This document shows, one piece after another, positions 15,067 through 23,423 of a stretch of 32,350 nucleotides of DNA. How positions within the stretch are numbered: position 1 is the stretch's first letter; each line of letters opens with the position of its first letter. Made by a program: the position numbers and the translations under genes. Below the pieces are notes generated by a model. That model saw nothing but the letters and a program-made list of their open reading frames with translations. It searched no databases and was not told the DNA's origin. The stretch is taken from the NCBI GenBank assembly GCA_020848455.1, contig JADLAB010000256.1, positions 1 to 32,350 on the forward strand. The letters are read 5' to 3'. The DNA is from Polyangiaceae bacterium (GTDB lineage Bacteria; Myxococcota_A; Polyangia; Polyangiales; Polyangiaceae).

Positions 15067-15663
15067 ATGCGTAGCATCCTTGTCATCGGTAGCGCCGCGC
15101 TCGTCGCGGCCGCGGCTTTGGGCGCGTGCAAGTCCGACTCCGAAGAGACCAACAACACGACGACCACGACGACGACGTCGAGCACCACCTCGAGCACCAC
15201 GAGCTCGACGACGAACACGGGCGGCGGCGGCTCCGGCGGGTCCGGACAGGGAGGCGGCGGCGCCGCGGGCTTCTGGGACGGCGCGGCTGCGTACGACCCG
15301 GCCGGGCTGCCCAATCCCGCCGACGGCAACCACAACGACGGGGACAACTGCATGAACTGCCACTCGAACGGCCCCAATCCGCCGAAGTGGCTCTTCGGCG
15401 GCACCGTCTACGAGGCGGGCGGGACGGTCGGGGCTGCGAACGTGCAGGTCGGCCTCCTCGCCGGCGGTACGCTCTACACGACGTACTCGGCGACGAACGG
15501 CAACTTCTGGATCGACGCCGTGGCGGCGGGCAACCCGACCATCGACTGGGCCTCGGCCGAGATGGGCATGCGCAACGCCAACGGCGAAATCTACATGCAG
15601 GGGACGCCTGCGGCGACCTGCAACGGCTGCCACACGGGTGGCAACGTGCTCATCGAGCCGTGA
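15067..15663 (+). CDS. Lipoprotein with two CxxCH (heme c-type) motifs
   Basis: The 198-residue protein starts at ATG 15067 behind a strong AAGGAGGG, and its signal peptide ends in ALGAC (Cys21). Residues 27-66 are a Thr/Ser run followed by a Gly-rich linker, a typical myxobacterial lipoprotein stalk. The mature domain holds CMNCH (95-99) and CNGCH (185-189), both matching the covalent heme c motif. Between them lies a beta-rich segment with GGTVYEAGGTVGAANVQV and ATNGNFWID, like a small carboxypeptidase-regulatory (Ig-type) module. It may be a surface diheme electron carrier. Binding of a metal or a structural Zn by the CxxCH motifs is an alternative. The gene is divergent from the zinc-ribbon gene, and a strong hairpin follows it. 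Confidence 0.83.
   Translation: MRSILVIGSAALVAAAALGACKSDSEETNNTTTTTTTSSTTSSTTSSTTNTGGGGSGGSGQGGGGAAGFWDGAAAYDPAGLPNPADGNHNDGDNCMNCHSNGPNPPKWLFGGTVYEAGGTVGAANVQVGLLAGGTLYTTYSATNGNFWIDAVAAGNPTIDWASAEMGMRNANGEIYMQGTPAATCNGCHTGGNVLIEP
15156..15215 (+). repeat. Low-complexity ACG/AGC tract coding the Thr/Ser stalk
   Basis: ACGACG and AGCACC-type trinucleotides repeat within the CxxCH lipoprotein gene and encode its Thr/Ser-rich stalk. Length variation between strains would be expected. Confidence 0.5.
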
Positions 15664-15691
15664 CGTCCGGGCGCGGCGCGTAGCCTGCGGG

Positions 15692-15718
15692 GCCCGCGGT
15701 GCCAGGAGCACCGCGGGC
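15692..15718 (+). terminator. Strong hairpin after CxxCH lipoprotein gene
   Basis: GCCCGCGGTGC (15692-15702) and GCACCGCGGGC (15708-15718) form a perfect 11-bp stem with loop CAGGA, 30 nt after the stop at 15663. No T run follows, so it may slow or end transcription or protect the 3' end of the mRNA. Confidence 0.6.
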
Positions 15719-15794
15719 TCCCGCGCGCCTGCGACCTCGGCGAGCGCCGCGCCGAATTTGGCCCCGAGCGCGCGCGTCACCTATGGGCCGAGCC

Positions 15795-16523
15795 ATGAAG
15801 TGGCTCGTAGTGACGACGACGGTTTCGGTGCTCGCGATGGGCTGTGCACACGCAGGCACCTCGATGAACGCAGCGATGGCGCCGAGGGGCGAGGAGGTGA
15901 TGGCCGAGCTCGGGCTCGACGCGCCGGCGGCGGCGACCGTGGCGGTGTCCGCCCCGCTGCCCGAGCGGCAGCCCGGCGACTTCGCGGTGTACCGCGTGAG
16001 CGGCAACTACCGCGCGCAACCGCTCACCATCACGCAGCGCGTGGTGGACCGGCAGGGCACCGTGCTGCTCATGGACATCACGCTCGACGACGGCAACGGC
16101 CGCGACACCTTGCGGCTGCGCGTCGACGACGCGACCGGCGACCTGCTCAGCGTCGCCAAGCTCGAGAACGGCACGCTCACGCCCTTCGGCGTGGCGGCCT
16201 ACGAAGAGGTGATGTCGAAGGCGCTGCTGCCCGCCGACGAGAACCAGGGCATGCTGAAGACCGAGGACGCGCTGCTCGAGATCGGCGGCCGCAAGGTGCC
16301 CGTGACCGACACCGCGTACCGCGTGGTCATCGGTGGCGAGCAGGCGACCATGCACACCTACTCGAGCTCGAGCTTCGGCTGGGGCGACCTCGTCGGCGAG
16401 ATCGCGCGCGACGACGGCACCGTCCTGTACCGCGCCGAGATCGTCTCGCTCGGCCACGACGAGCCGAGCCGGAACGTCTCGACGACGGCCCGCAACGACA
16501 TGGGTGCGATCTACGCCGAGTGA
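15795..16523 (+). CDS. Predicted lipoprotein, unknown function
   Basis: The 242-residue protein has the short signal peptide MKWLVVTTTVSVLAMGC, with Cys17 as the likely lipidated residue. An in-frame ATG at 15783 would add MGRA and cannot be excluded; neither start has a convincing Shine-Dalgarno. The mature domain (about 60-242) is beta-rich, with alternating short strands and Asp/Gly turns (LDDGNGRDTLRLRVDD; ARDDGTVLYRAEIVS). This resembles lipocalin-like or LolA-like carriers, but I see no diagnostic motif and do not assign one. It follows the CxxCH gene after a strong hairpin, so it probably has its own promoter. It converges on the RRM gene with only 7 bp between the stop codons. Confidence 0.7.
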   Translation: MKWLVVTTTVSVLAMGCAHAGTSMNAAMAPRGEEVMAELGLDAPAAATVAVSAPLPERQPGDFAVYRVSGNYRAQPLTITQRVVDRQGTVLLMDITLDDGNGRDTLRLRVDDATGDLLSVAKLENGTLTPFGVAAYEEVMSKALLPADENQGMLKTEDALLEIGGRKVPVTDTAYRVVIGGEQATMHTYSSSSFGWGDLVGEIARDDGTVLYRAEIVSLGHDEPSRNVSTTARNDMGAIYAE

Positions 16524-16530
16524 CGCGCGC

Positions 16531-16839
16531 TCAGAAGCGGTTGCGGCCGCCGCCCCCGCCCTCCGCGCCGCCCGGTCCGGCTCGGCGGGGGCCCTGATCC
16601 TGGGCGAGCGCGACGCGGATGGTGCGCGTGTCGAGCGTGGCGCCGTCCATCTGCGACACCGCCGCGGCGGCGTGGTCCGCCTCGGCGAAGGTGACGAAGC
16701 CGAAGCCCTTGGAGCGGCCGTTGTCGCGGTCGGTGATGACCTTCGCCTCGGTCACGGCGCCGAAGGCCTCGAAGGCCTGGCGCAGACTGTCGTCGCGGGT
16801 GTCCCAGCTCAGGTTGCCGACAAACAGCTTCTTCGACAT
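16531..16839 (-). CDS. RRM-domain RNA-binding protein with Gly-rich tail
   Basis: The 102-residue protein is one RNA recognition motif. RNP2 is LFVGNL (5-10) and RNP1 is KGFGFVTF (44-51), with the aromatic residues that stack on RNA bases intact. A short Arg/Gly-rich tail (GPRRAGPGGAEGGGGGRNRF) follows, like those of the cyanobacterial Rbp and myxobacterial cold-response or glycine-rich RNA-binding proteins. Binding of single-stranded RNA is expected; the targets are unknown. The ATG at 16839 is preceded by GAGGAG and GAGGCG. The gene is divergent from prfC across 192 bp, which may hold both promoters, and convergent with the lipoprotein gene. Confidence 0.93.
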   Translation of the reverse strand: MSKKLFVGNLSWDTRDDSLRQAFEAFGAVTEAKVITDRDNGRSKGFGFVTFAEADHAAAAVSQMDGATLDTRTIRVALAQDQGPRRAGPGGAEGGGGGRNRF

Positions 16840-17031
16840 CGCCTCGTCACTCCTCGCTAGTCGTGGGGCGCCGCGCGCGCGGCGCCCGCGAAGTCGCAAG
16901 CCCTTCGAGCCGTCGACCGACGTGGCGCGAGGATAGCCCAGCAGCGCGGAGCTGGGGAGACCACACGCGACGCTGCCACACGGCGGTTGCCGCGCCCGCG
17001 CCGGGCGAGTACGCCACGCGCCGCGGTGGCC

Positions 17032-18675
<1,644 letters not shown>

Positions 18676-18733
18676 CGCGCGGCGTCGCGCGCGCCGCGAC
18701 CGACCCGCGGCGCCTGGTGTAAGCTCGGGGGCG

Positions 18734-19576
18734 ATGCAGCTCGCAGGCGCGGGGTCGCTTCACGCGGAGCTCGAGGACCGGATCGAGCGGCTCGAGATCC
18801 CGTGGAACCGCTTCGGCTACGACCCCTACGGCGCGTCCAAGCGCCACCTCGTGCGCACGCTCCTGCCCTTCTGCTGGGCCTATCGCCACTACTTCGGCGT
18901 GCGGGTGCACGGCATCGCGAACGTCCCCGCGCGCGGGCGCGCGATGCTCGTCGGCAACCACTCGGGTGGCATCGCGCTCGACGCGGCCATGGTGATCGCC
19001 GCGATGCTGCTCGAGCTCGATCCGCCGCGGCTCGCGCACGGCATGGCGGACCGGTTCCTGAGCCGCTGGCCTTTCCTCGCCGTCCTGGCACAGCGCTGCG
19101 GGCAGATGACCGGGCTACCGGAGCACGCCGAGCGCCTGCTCGAGGCCGAGCGCCTGCTGCTCGTGTTCCCGGAGGGAGCGCACGGCACCGAGAAGCTCTA
19201 CCGCCAGCGCTACTCGCTCGTCGACTTCGGGACGGGCTTCGTGCGGCTGGCGCTCGCGGCGAAGGCGCCGATCGTGCCCTTCGCCTTCCTCGGCGGGGGT
19301 GAGGCCATCCCGACCGTGGCCAACGCCTACAAGCTCGGCAGGCGCTTCGGCGCACCGTACCTGCCGGTCACGCCGTGGGTCCTGCCGCTGCCGCTGCCGG
19401 TGCGGCTCGACATCCACTTCGGGGAGCCCGTGGTCCTGGGGGGAACCGGGGACGAGGACGACGAGGTCGTCGCGGCGCACGTCGAGCGCGTGAAGCTCGC
19501 CATCGCCGGGCTCATCGCGCACGGCAAGCGCGTGCGGCGTGTCGGCGCGACGCGCGGCGCGGGGGCGACGCCGTGA
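18734..19576 (+). CDS. Lysophospholipid acyltransferase-like protein (PlsC/DAGAT-like)
   Basis: The 280-residue protein carries the acyltransferase block [10 protein letters not shown] (75-83) and block [11 protein letters not shown] (145-152). Block I has six rather than four residues between His76 and Asp83, as in the DAGAT/MGAT-like branch (NHSGG-type) rather than classical PlsC. The expected reaction is acyl transfer to a glycerolipid; the acceptor is unknown. Hydrophobic stretches at about 40-50 and 85-93 could associate with the membrane. The start ATG 18734 follows the sequence CTGGTGTAAGCT (a -10-like TAAGCT at 18720-18725), so the transcript leader may be very short. The stop overlaps the start of the next gene (GTGA). 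Confidence 0.85.
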   Translation: MQLAGAGSLHAELEDRIERLEIPWNRFGYDPYGASKRHLVRTLLPFCWAYRHYFGVRVHGIANVPARGRAMLVGNHSGGIALDAAMVIAAMLLELDPPRLAHGMADRFLSRWPFLAVLAQRCGQMTGLPEHAERLLEAERLLLVFPEGAHGTEKLYRQRYSLVDFGTGFVRLALAAKAPIVPFAFLGGGEAIPTVANAYKLGRRFGAPYLPVTPWVLPLPLPVRLDIHFGEPVVLGGTGDEDDEVVAAHVERVKLAIAGLIAHGKRVRRVGATRGAGATP

Positions 19577-20511
19577 AGGTGCTCATCACGGGCGTGGCGG
19601 GCCTGGTCGGGCAGCGGCTCGCGCGCCAGCTGTGCGCCGAGGGCCACGAGGTCATCGGCATCGATCGGCGCCGCTTCGCCGACGTGCCCGCGGGTCTGCA
19701 CCTGTGCCACGTCGACCTCCGCAAGCGCGCTGCCGAGGAGGTGTTTCGCCACTACCGGCCCGAGGTCGTGGTGCACATGGCCACCATCGAGCACCTCTTC
19801 GCCGAGAGCGAGGAGCGCTACCGCGTGAACCTCGGCGGCACGCGCGCCGTGTTCGAGCAGTGCCGCCGGCACGGCGCCGCGCACGCCATCTTCGTCGGCC
19901 GGCACACCTACTACGGCGCCGGGCCCGACTCGCCGCTCTACCACACCGAGGACGAGCCGCCGCTCGGCCTGGCCAGCTACCCCGAGCTCGCCGACCTCGT
20001 CGCGGCCGACCTCTACGCGGGCTCCGCCCTGTGGCGCTTCCCCGAGCTCGTGACGACCGTGCTCCGGGTCTGCTACTCGCTCGGGCCGAGCGGCCACGGC
20101 ACGCTCGCCACGCTGCTCAAGCGCCGGCTCGTGCCCGCCGTGCTCGGCTTCGACCCGCTCGCGCAGCTCATGCACGAGGCGGACGTGGTCGACGCCATCG
20201 CGACCGCGATCCGGGCGCGGCCGCGCGGCGTGTTCAACGTGTGCGGCCCCTCGCCCTTGCCCCTCAGCGTGCTCGTGCGCGAGACCGGGCGCCGGCTCGT
20301 GCCGATTCCGGAGCCGCTCATCGCGGCGGCGCTCGGGCGCTTCGGCCTGCCCAAGCTGTCGCGCGGGGCGCTCGGGCACCTCAAGCACTCCATCGTCGTC
20401 GACGGCTCGGCCTTCCGGCGGGCCACGGGCTTCGTGCACACCCGCGACGAGGCCCAGGCCATGACCGAGTTCGCCGCGGCCTTCCCGGCCCGGCGGCCCC
20501 GGGCGGCGTGA
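19573..20511 (+). CDS. NAD-dependent epimerase/dehydratase-like protein, catalytic Lys apparently missing
   Basis: The 312-residue extended SDR has the Rossmann motif TGVAGLVG (6-13) at the N-terminus, Asp31 at the NAD ribose position and the epimerase-like segment VVVHMAT. The usual active site Y-x-x-x-K appears at the right place as YPELA (Tyr136, Ala140), so the catalytic Lys seems replaced. The upstream Ser/Thr-type element is HTYYG. It may bind nucleotide without epimerase activity, or use another residue. The start GTG 19573 overlaps the acyltransferase stop by four bases (GTGA), indicating translational coupling and a possible shared lipid or cell-surface pathway. It is expected to be cytoplasmic. 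Confidence 0.83.
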   Translation: MKVLITGVAGLVGQRLARQLCAEGHEVIGIDRRRFADVPAGLHLCHVDLRKRAAEEVFRHYRPEVVVHMATIEHLFAESEERYRVNLGGTRAVFEQCRRHGAAHAIFVGRHTYYGAGPDSPLYHTEDEPPLGLASYPELADLVAADLYAGSALWRFPELVTTVLRVCYSLGPSGHGTLATLLKRRLVPAVLGFDPLAQLMHEADVVDAIATAIRARPRGVFNVCGPSPLPLSVLVRETGRRLVPIPEPLIAAALGRFGLPKLSRGALGHLKHSIVVDGSAFRRATGFVHTRDEAQAMTEFAAAFPARRPRAA

Positions 20512-20532
20512 GCGCATCCGGGTCGGGGATTT

Positions 20533-20553
20533 GCCCGCGCGCCGGGAGCGGGC
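20533..20553 (+). terminator. Weak hairpin after epimerase-like gene
   Basis: GCCCGC (20533-20538) and GCGGGC (20548-20553) form a 6-bp stem with a 9-nt loop in the 79-bp gap before asd. A -10-like TAGTCT (20561-20566) lies 24 nt before the asd start, so a transcript boundary here is plausible but not firm. Confidence 0.3.
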
Positions 20554-20590
20554 TAGCTCGTAGTCTCGCGTGGCGACGGTGAGAGCAGAC

Positions 20591-21724
20591 ATGAAGAGAG
20601 TCGGGTTCGTGGGCTGGCGGGGGATGGTCGGCTCGGTGCTGATGGACCGGATGCTGGCCGAGGGCGACTTCGCGCTCGGCTTCGAGCCGGCGTTCTTCTC
20701 CACCTCGCAGGTCGGCGCGCCGGGGCCCGATGTCGGGCACCCGACCGGGACGCTGCGCGACGCCTCGGACGTCCGCGCGCTCGCCGAGATGGACGCCGTC
20801 GTGTCGTGTCAGGGCGGCGACTACACGAACGACCTGCACCCGAAGCTGCGCGCCAGCGGCTGGCGCGGCATGTGGATCGACGCGGCGAGCGCGCTGCGCA
20901 TGAAGGACACGAGCGTCATCATCCTCGACCCGGTCAACCGCGCGCTCATCGAGCGCGCGCTCGCCCGTGGCGCCCGCGACTTCATCGGCGGCAACTGCAC
21001 GGTGAGCCTCATGCTCATGGTTCTCCACGGGCTGTTCGCCCGCGGCTGGGTCGAGTGGGTGAGCACCATGACCTACCAGGCGGCGAGCGGGGCCGGCGCC
21101 AAGACCATGCAGGAGCTGGTGGCGCAGATGCGCGCCGTCGTGGGCGCGGCCGGTGGCCTGCTCGACCGGGACGGCGCCACCGCGCTCGAGCTCGATCGCG
21201 CCGTCACCGCGTCGCTCGCAGCGCCGGACTTCCCGCGGCGCGAGCTCGGCGTGCCGCTCGCCGCGAGCCTCATCCCGTGGATCGACAAGGCCGTCGACGG
21301 CGGCCAGAGCCGCGAGGAGTGGAAGGGCTACGCCGAGACGAACAAGATCCTGGGGCTCGAGCCGCCCGTGCCGGTCGACGGCATCTGCGTGCGCGTCGGC
21401 GCGATGCGCTGCCACTCGCAGGGCCTCACCGTCAAGCTCACGCGCGACGTGCCGCTCGCCGACATCGAGGCCGCGATCCGCGACGCCAATCCCTGGGCGC
21501 GTGTCGTCCCGAACACGCCCGAGGCATCGCGGGCCGAGCTCACGCCCGCCGCGGTGTCCGGTACCCTCGCCGTGCCGATCGGCCGGCTGCACAAGCTCAA
21601 GATGGGCCCGGAGTACCTCGGGGCCTTCACGGTCGGCGACCAGCTGCTCTGGGGCGCGGCCGAGCCCCTGCGGCGCATGCTGCGCATCCTGCTCGGTGCC
21701 GAGCTCGGCGGCGGCGCGCCATGA
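20591..21724 (+). CDS. asd: Aspartate-semialdehyde dehydrogenase
   Basis: The enzyme reduces aspartyl phosphate to aspartate semialdehyde with NADPH, the branch point to lysine/diaminopimelate, threonine and methionine. The 377-residue protein is of the Gram-negative (E. coli, about 367) type. It shows GWRGMVGSVLMDRM at the N-terminus (NADP binding), the active-site GGNCTVSL with Cys136, and the phosphate-binding Arg/Lys segments near DPVNR and RCHSQGLTVKL. The start at ATG 20591 gives the standard N-terminus MKRVGFVGW; an upstream GTG at 20570 is less likely. asd is often beside lysC or dap genes, but none is visible here. The stop overlaps the next start (ATGA). Confidence 0.97.
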   Translation: MKRVGFVGWRGMVGSVLMDRMLAEGDFALGFEPAFFSTSQVGAPGPDVGHPTGTLRDASDVRALAEMDAVVSCQGGDYTNDLHPKLRASGWRGMWIDAASALRMKDTSVIILDPVNRALIERALARGARDFIGGNCTVSLMLMVLHGLFARGWVEWVSTMTYQAASGAGAKTMQELVAQMRAVVGAAGGLLDRDGATALELDRAVTASLAAPDFPRRELGVPLAASLIPWIDKAVDGGQSREEWKGYAETNKILGLEPPVPVDGICVRVGAMRCHSQGLTVKLTRDVPLADIEAAIRDANPWARVVPNTPEASRAELTPAAVSGTLAVPIGRLHKLKMGPEYLGAFTVGDQLLWGAAEPLRRMLRILLGAELGGGAP

Positions 21725-22860
21725 CGATCGCCCGTCCCGCGGAGGCGAGCGAGACGGCCCACCGCCCGGCGAGTCAGCCGCTCGGCCGCGGCACCGCCGT
21801 CGCGTGCGGCGCGGCCGAGGTCGCGGTCGTGCTCGGCCCGGACGGGCGGGCGGTCGGCGAGCTCGCAGCGCCCGGTGGGCCGCTCGATCCCGACCGGTTG
21901 GCCTTCCTCGCGCCGCTCGTCGCGGCCGACGGCTCCATCGCCGGCCGGCTCGTCTTCGTGCGCACCGCGGTCGAGTCGGTGCGCTGCGAGCTGCCGCTCG
22001 ACGGCGCGCGCCGCCTGTGCGTCGAGCTGATGGCGAAGGTCGAGGCGCCGACCCGCGCCGTGCCCGAGCTCTTTCCCGCGGGCGGGCGCCTCGGGGAGGG
22101 GGTCGCCTGCGTGCTCGGCGGCGTGCTCGGACCGGCCCTGCGCGTGGCGGCCCTGCAGGAGTCGTGGGAGATCGCGCCCGGCCGGGTGCCCGACCCGGTG
22201 GCGGCGGCGGCGCTCGAGCGCTGTCGGCCCCATCTCTTGCACGCCGGCCTCGGCGTCTTCGAGGGGGGCGCGCTCGAGGTCGCCGAGGGGTCCTCGCGCG
22301 CCTCCGGCGGGGTCGCGGCGGGGCCGGCGCCGGGCCTGCGCGTCCGCATCCCCGGCTCGGACGGGGCGGGGCGCGCCGGCACCGTGGTCGAGCCCGCCGT
22401 CACGGTCGTGTGCGACGACGGCGAGCTCGCGTTCGCGCGGCCAGCCGACCTGCGGCTCGATGCGCCGCCCGATCCGGACGCCGGCCTGCCGCCCTTCGAG
22501 CCGGGCAGCGACGTCGAGGGACCCGGTGCGCGCGGCGAGTACCGGCGCGCCGTCGTGAGCGAGCGGCTCGGCTGCGTGTACCGGCTCGCGTGGGCCGACG
22601 GCGGCGAGGGCTCCTGGGTGCGGCGTGCGCGGGTGCGTCGCCCACCGCCCCCGCGGCGCGCCGCAGAGCCCGCCGTCGCGACCGCGCCGGCGGGCGCCGC
22701 GCCACCCGCGCTCGAGCCCGGCCGCCGCGTCGTGGTGAGCTGGCCCGACGGGCAACGGCACGCCGGCACGCTCACCCACGTCCAGGGCGACTACGGCTAC
22801 GTCGCGTGGGACGCCGGCGGCGCGGCCTGGGTGCACGCGTCGACCATGCGCGTCGCCTAG
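21721..22860 (+). CDS. Protein of unknown function with three SH3/Tudor-like C-terminal modules
   Basis: The 379-residue protein starts at ATG 21721, overlapping the asd stop by four bases. The N-terminal part (about 1-200) is Ala/Leu/Gly-rich and unassigned. The C-terminal part has three short beta-rich modules, each opening with a P-G-x-x-V type turn: PGLRVRIPGSDG, PGSDVEGPGARGEY and PGRRVVVSWPDGQRH. Each ends in a W/F-containing strand (ELAFARPADL, EGSWVRRARV, AAWVHASTM). This pattern resembles tandem SH3-like (Tudor/agenet-type) barrels that bind polymers or peptides, but it is a visual inference only. No signal peptide or transmembrane segment is seen. Coupling to asd suggests coordinated expression rather than a known shared function. 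Confidence 0.7.
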   Translation: MTIARPAEASETAHRPASQPLGRGTAVACGAAEVAVVLGPDGRAVGELAAPGGPLDPDRLAFLAPLVAADGSIAGRLVFVRTAVESVRCELPLDGARRLCVELMAKVEAPTRAVPELFPAGGRLGEGVACVLGGVLGPALRVAALQESWEIAPGRVPDPVAAAALERCRPHLLHAGLGVFEGGALEVAEGSSRASGGVAAGPAPGLRVRIPGSDGAGRAGTVVEPAVTVVCDDGELAFARPADLRLDAPPDPDAGLPPFEPGSDVEGPGARGEYRRAVVSERLGCVYRLAWADGGEGSWVRRARVRRPPPPRRAAEPAVATAPAGAAPPALEPGRRVVVSWPDGQRHAGTLTHVQGDYGYVAWDAGGAAWVHASTMRVA

Positions 22861-22865
22861 GCCTC

Positions 22866-22881
22866 AGTCCGGCCGCGGACT
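22866..22881 (+). terminator. Small perfect hairpin after the three-module gene
   Basis: AGTCCG (22866-22871) and CGGACT (22876-22881) form a 6-bp stem with loop GCCG, 6 nt after the stop at 22860. It is a modest candidate for a transcript end before the TerB-like gene. Confidence 0.3.
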
Positions 22882-22934
22882 CCGGGGCCGACAACGGACC
22901 CCTGACGACCCTCGACCCCTGCTATGACAGCGGC

Positions 22935-23366
22935 ATGTCGATGCGAGAAGAGCTCATCGCCGACCTCCTCATGGGGGCGGCGTGCGCCGATCGCGACGTC
23001 GCTGCGGCCGAGGTGGCGACCGTGCGCGCGATCCTGTGTCGCGCGCTCGGCGCGAGCGCCCTGCCGCCCGAGCTCGAGGCGCGCATCGTCGCCTTCAGCC
23101 CCGCGATCTTCCGCGTCGAGCACGCGGTCGGCTGGCTCGGGCTCAGCGACCCGGCGGCCAAGCGGCAGCTGCTCGAGCTCATCGTCGCGGTGCGCGACGC
23201 CGACGGCGTGCTCGATCTCGAGGAGGACGCCTACCTGCGGCACGTGGCCGAGGCGCTCGGCCTGCCCCCGGAGGCCTACGCCGACCTCACGCTCGACGTG
23301 GCCGACGTGCCGGCGGCAGGCGCGGCGCTGCTCGGCAAGGCGCCCCCGCCGCTGCCGCGCCGCTGA
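22935..23366 (+). CDS. TerB-like (tellurite-resistance TerB domain) protein
   Basis: The 143-residue, all-helical acidic protein has the repeated D-G-(V/D)-(L/A)-(D/A)-x-x-E type motifs of the TerB/DjlA-like fold: ADRDVAAAEVATV at about 18-30 and DADGVLDLEEDAYL in the second half. TerB domains bind metal ions and are often attached to membrane-associated stress or signalling systems. Here the domain stands alone with a short Pro-rich tail. ATG 22935 is taken as the start, with a second ATG at 22941 also possible; neither has a clear Shine-Dalgarno. The next gene, 57 bp downstream on the same strand, is a Ser/Thr kinase, so a joint signalling role is possible but unproven. Confidence 0.8.
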   Translation: MSMREELIADLLMGAACADRDVAAAEVATVRAILCRALGASALPPELEARIVAFSPAIFRVEHAVGWLGLSDPAAKRQLLELIVAVRDADGVLDLEEDAYLRHVAEALGLPPEAYADLTLDVADVPAAGAALLGKAPPPLPRR

Positions 23367-23423
23367 GCTCGGCCGGCGGCCGGGCACGCGCGCGGAGCCG
23401 CGACAGGCCGCGCCTGGTATCGT

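Noticed and set aside
15664-15782. N-terminal extension of the lipoprotein gene 15795-16523 back to 15699
   Set aside because: The extension runs through the strong hairpin and reads as Pro/Arg/Ala-rich sequence ahead of a perfect signal peptide.
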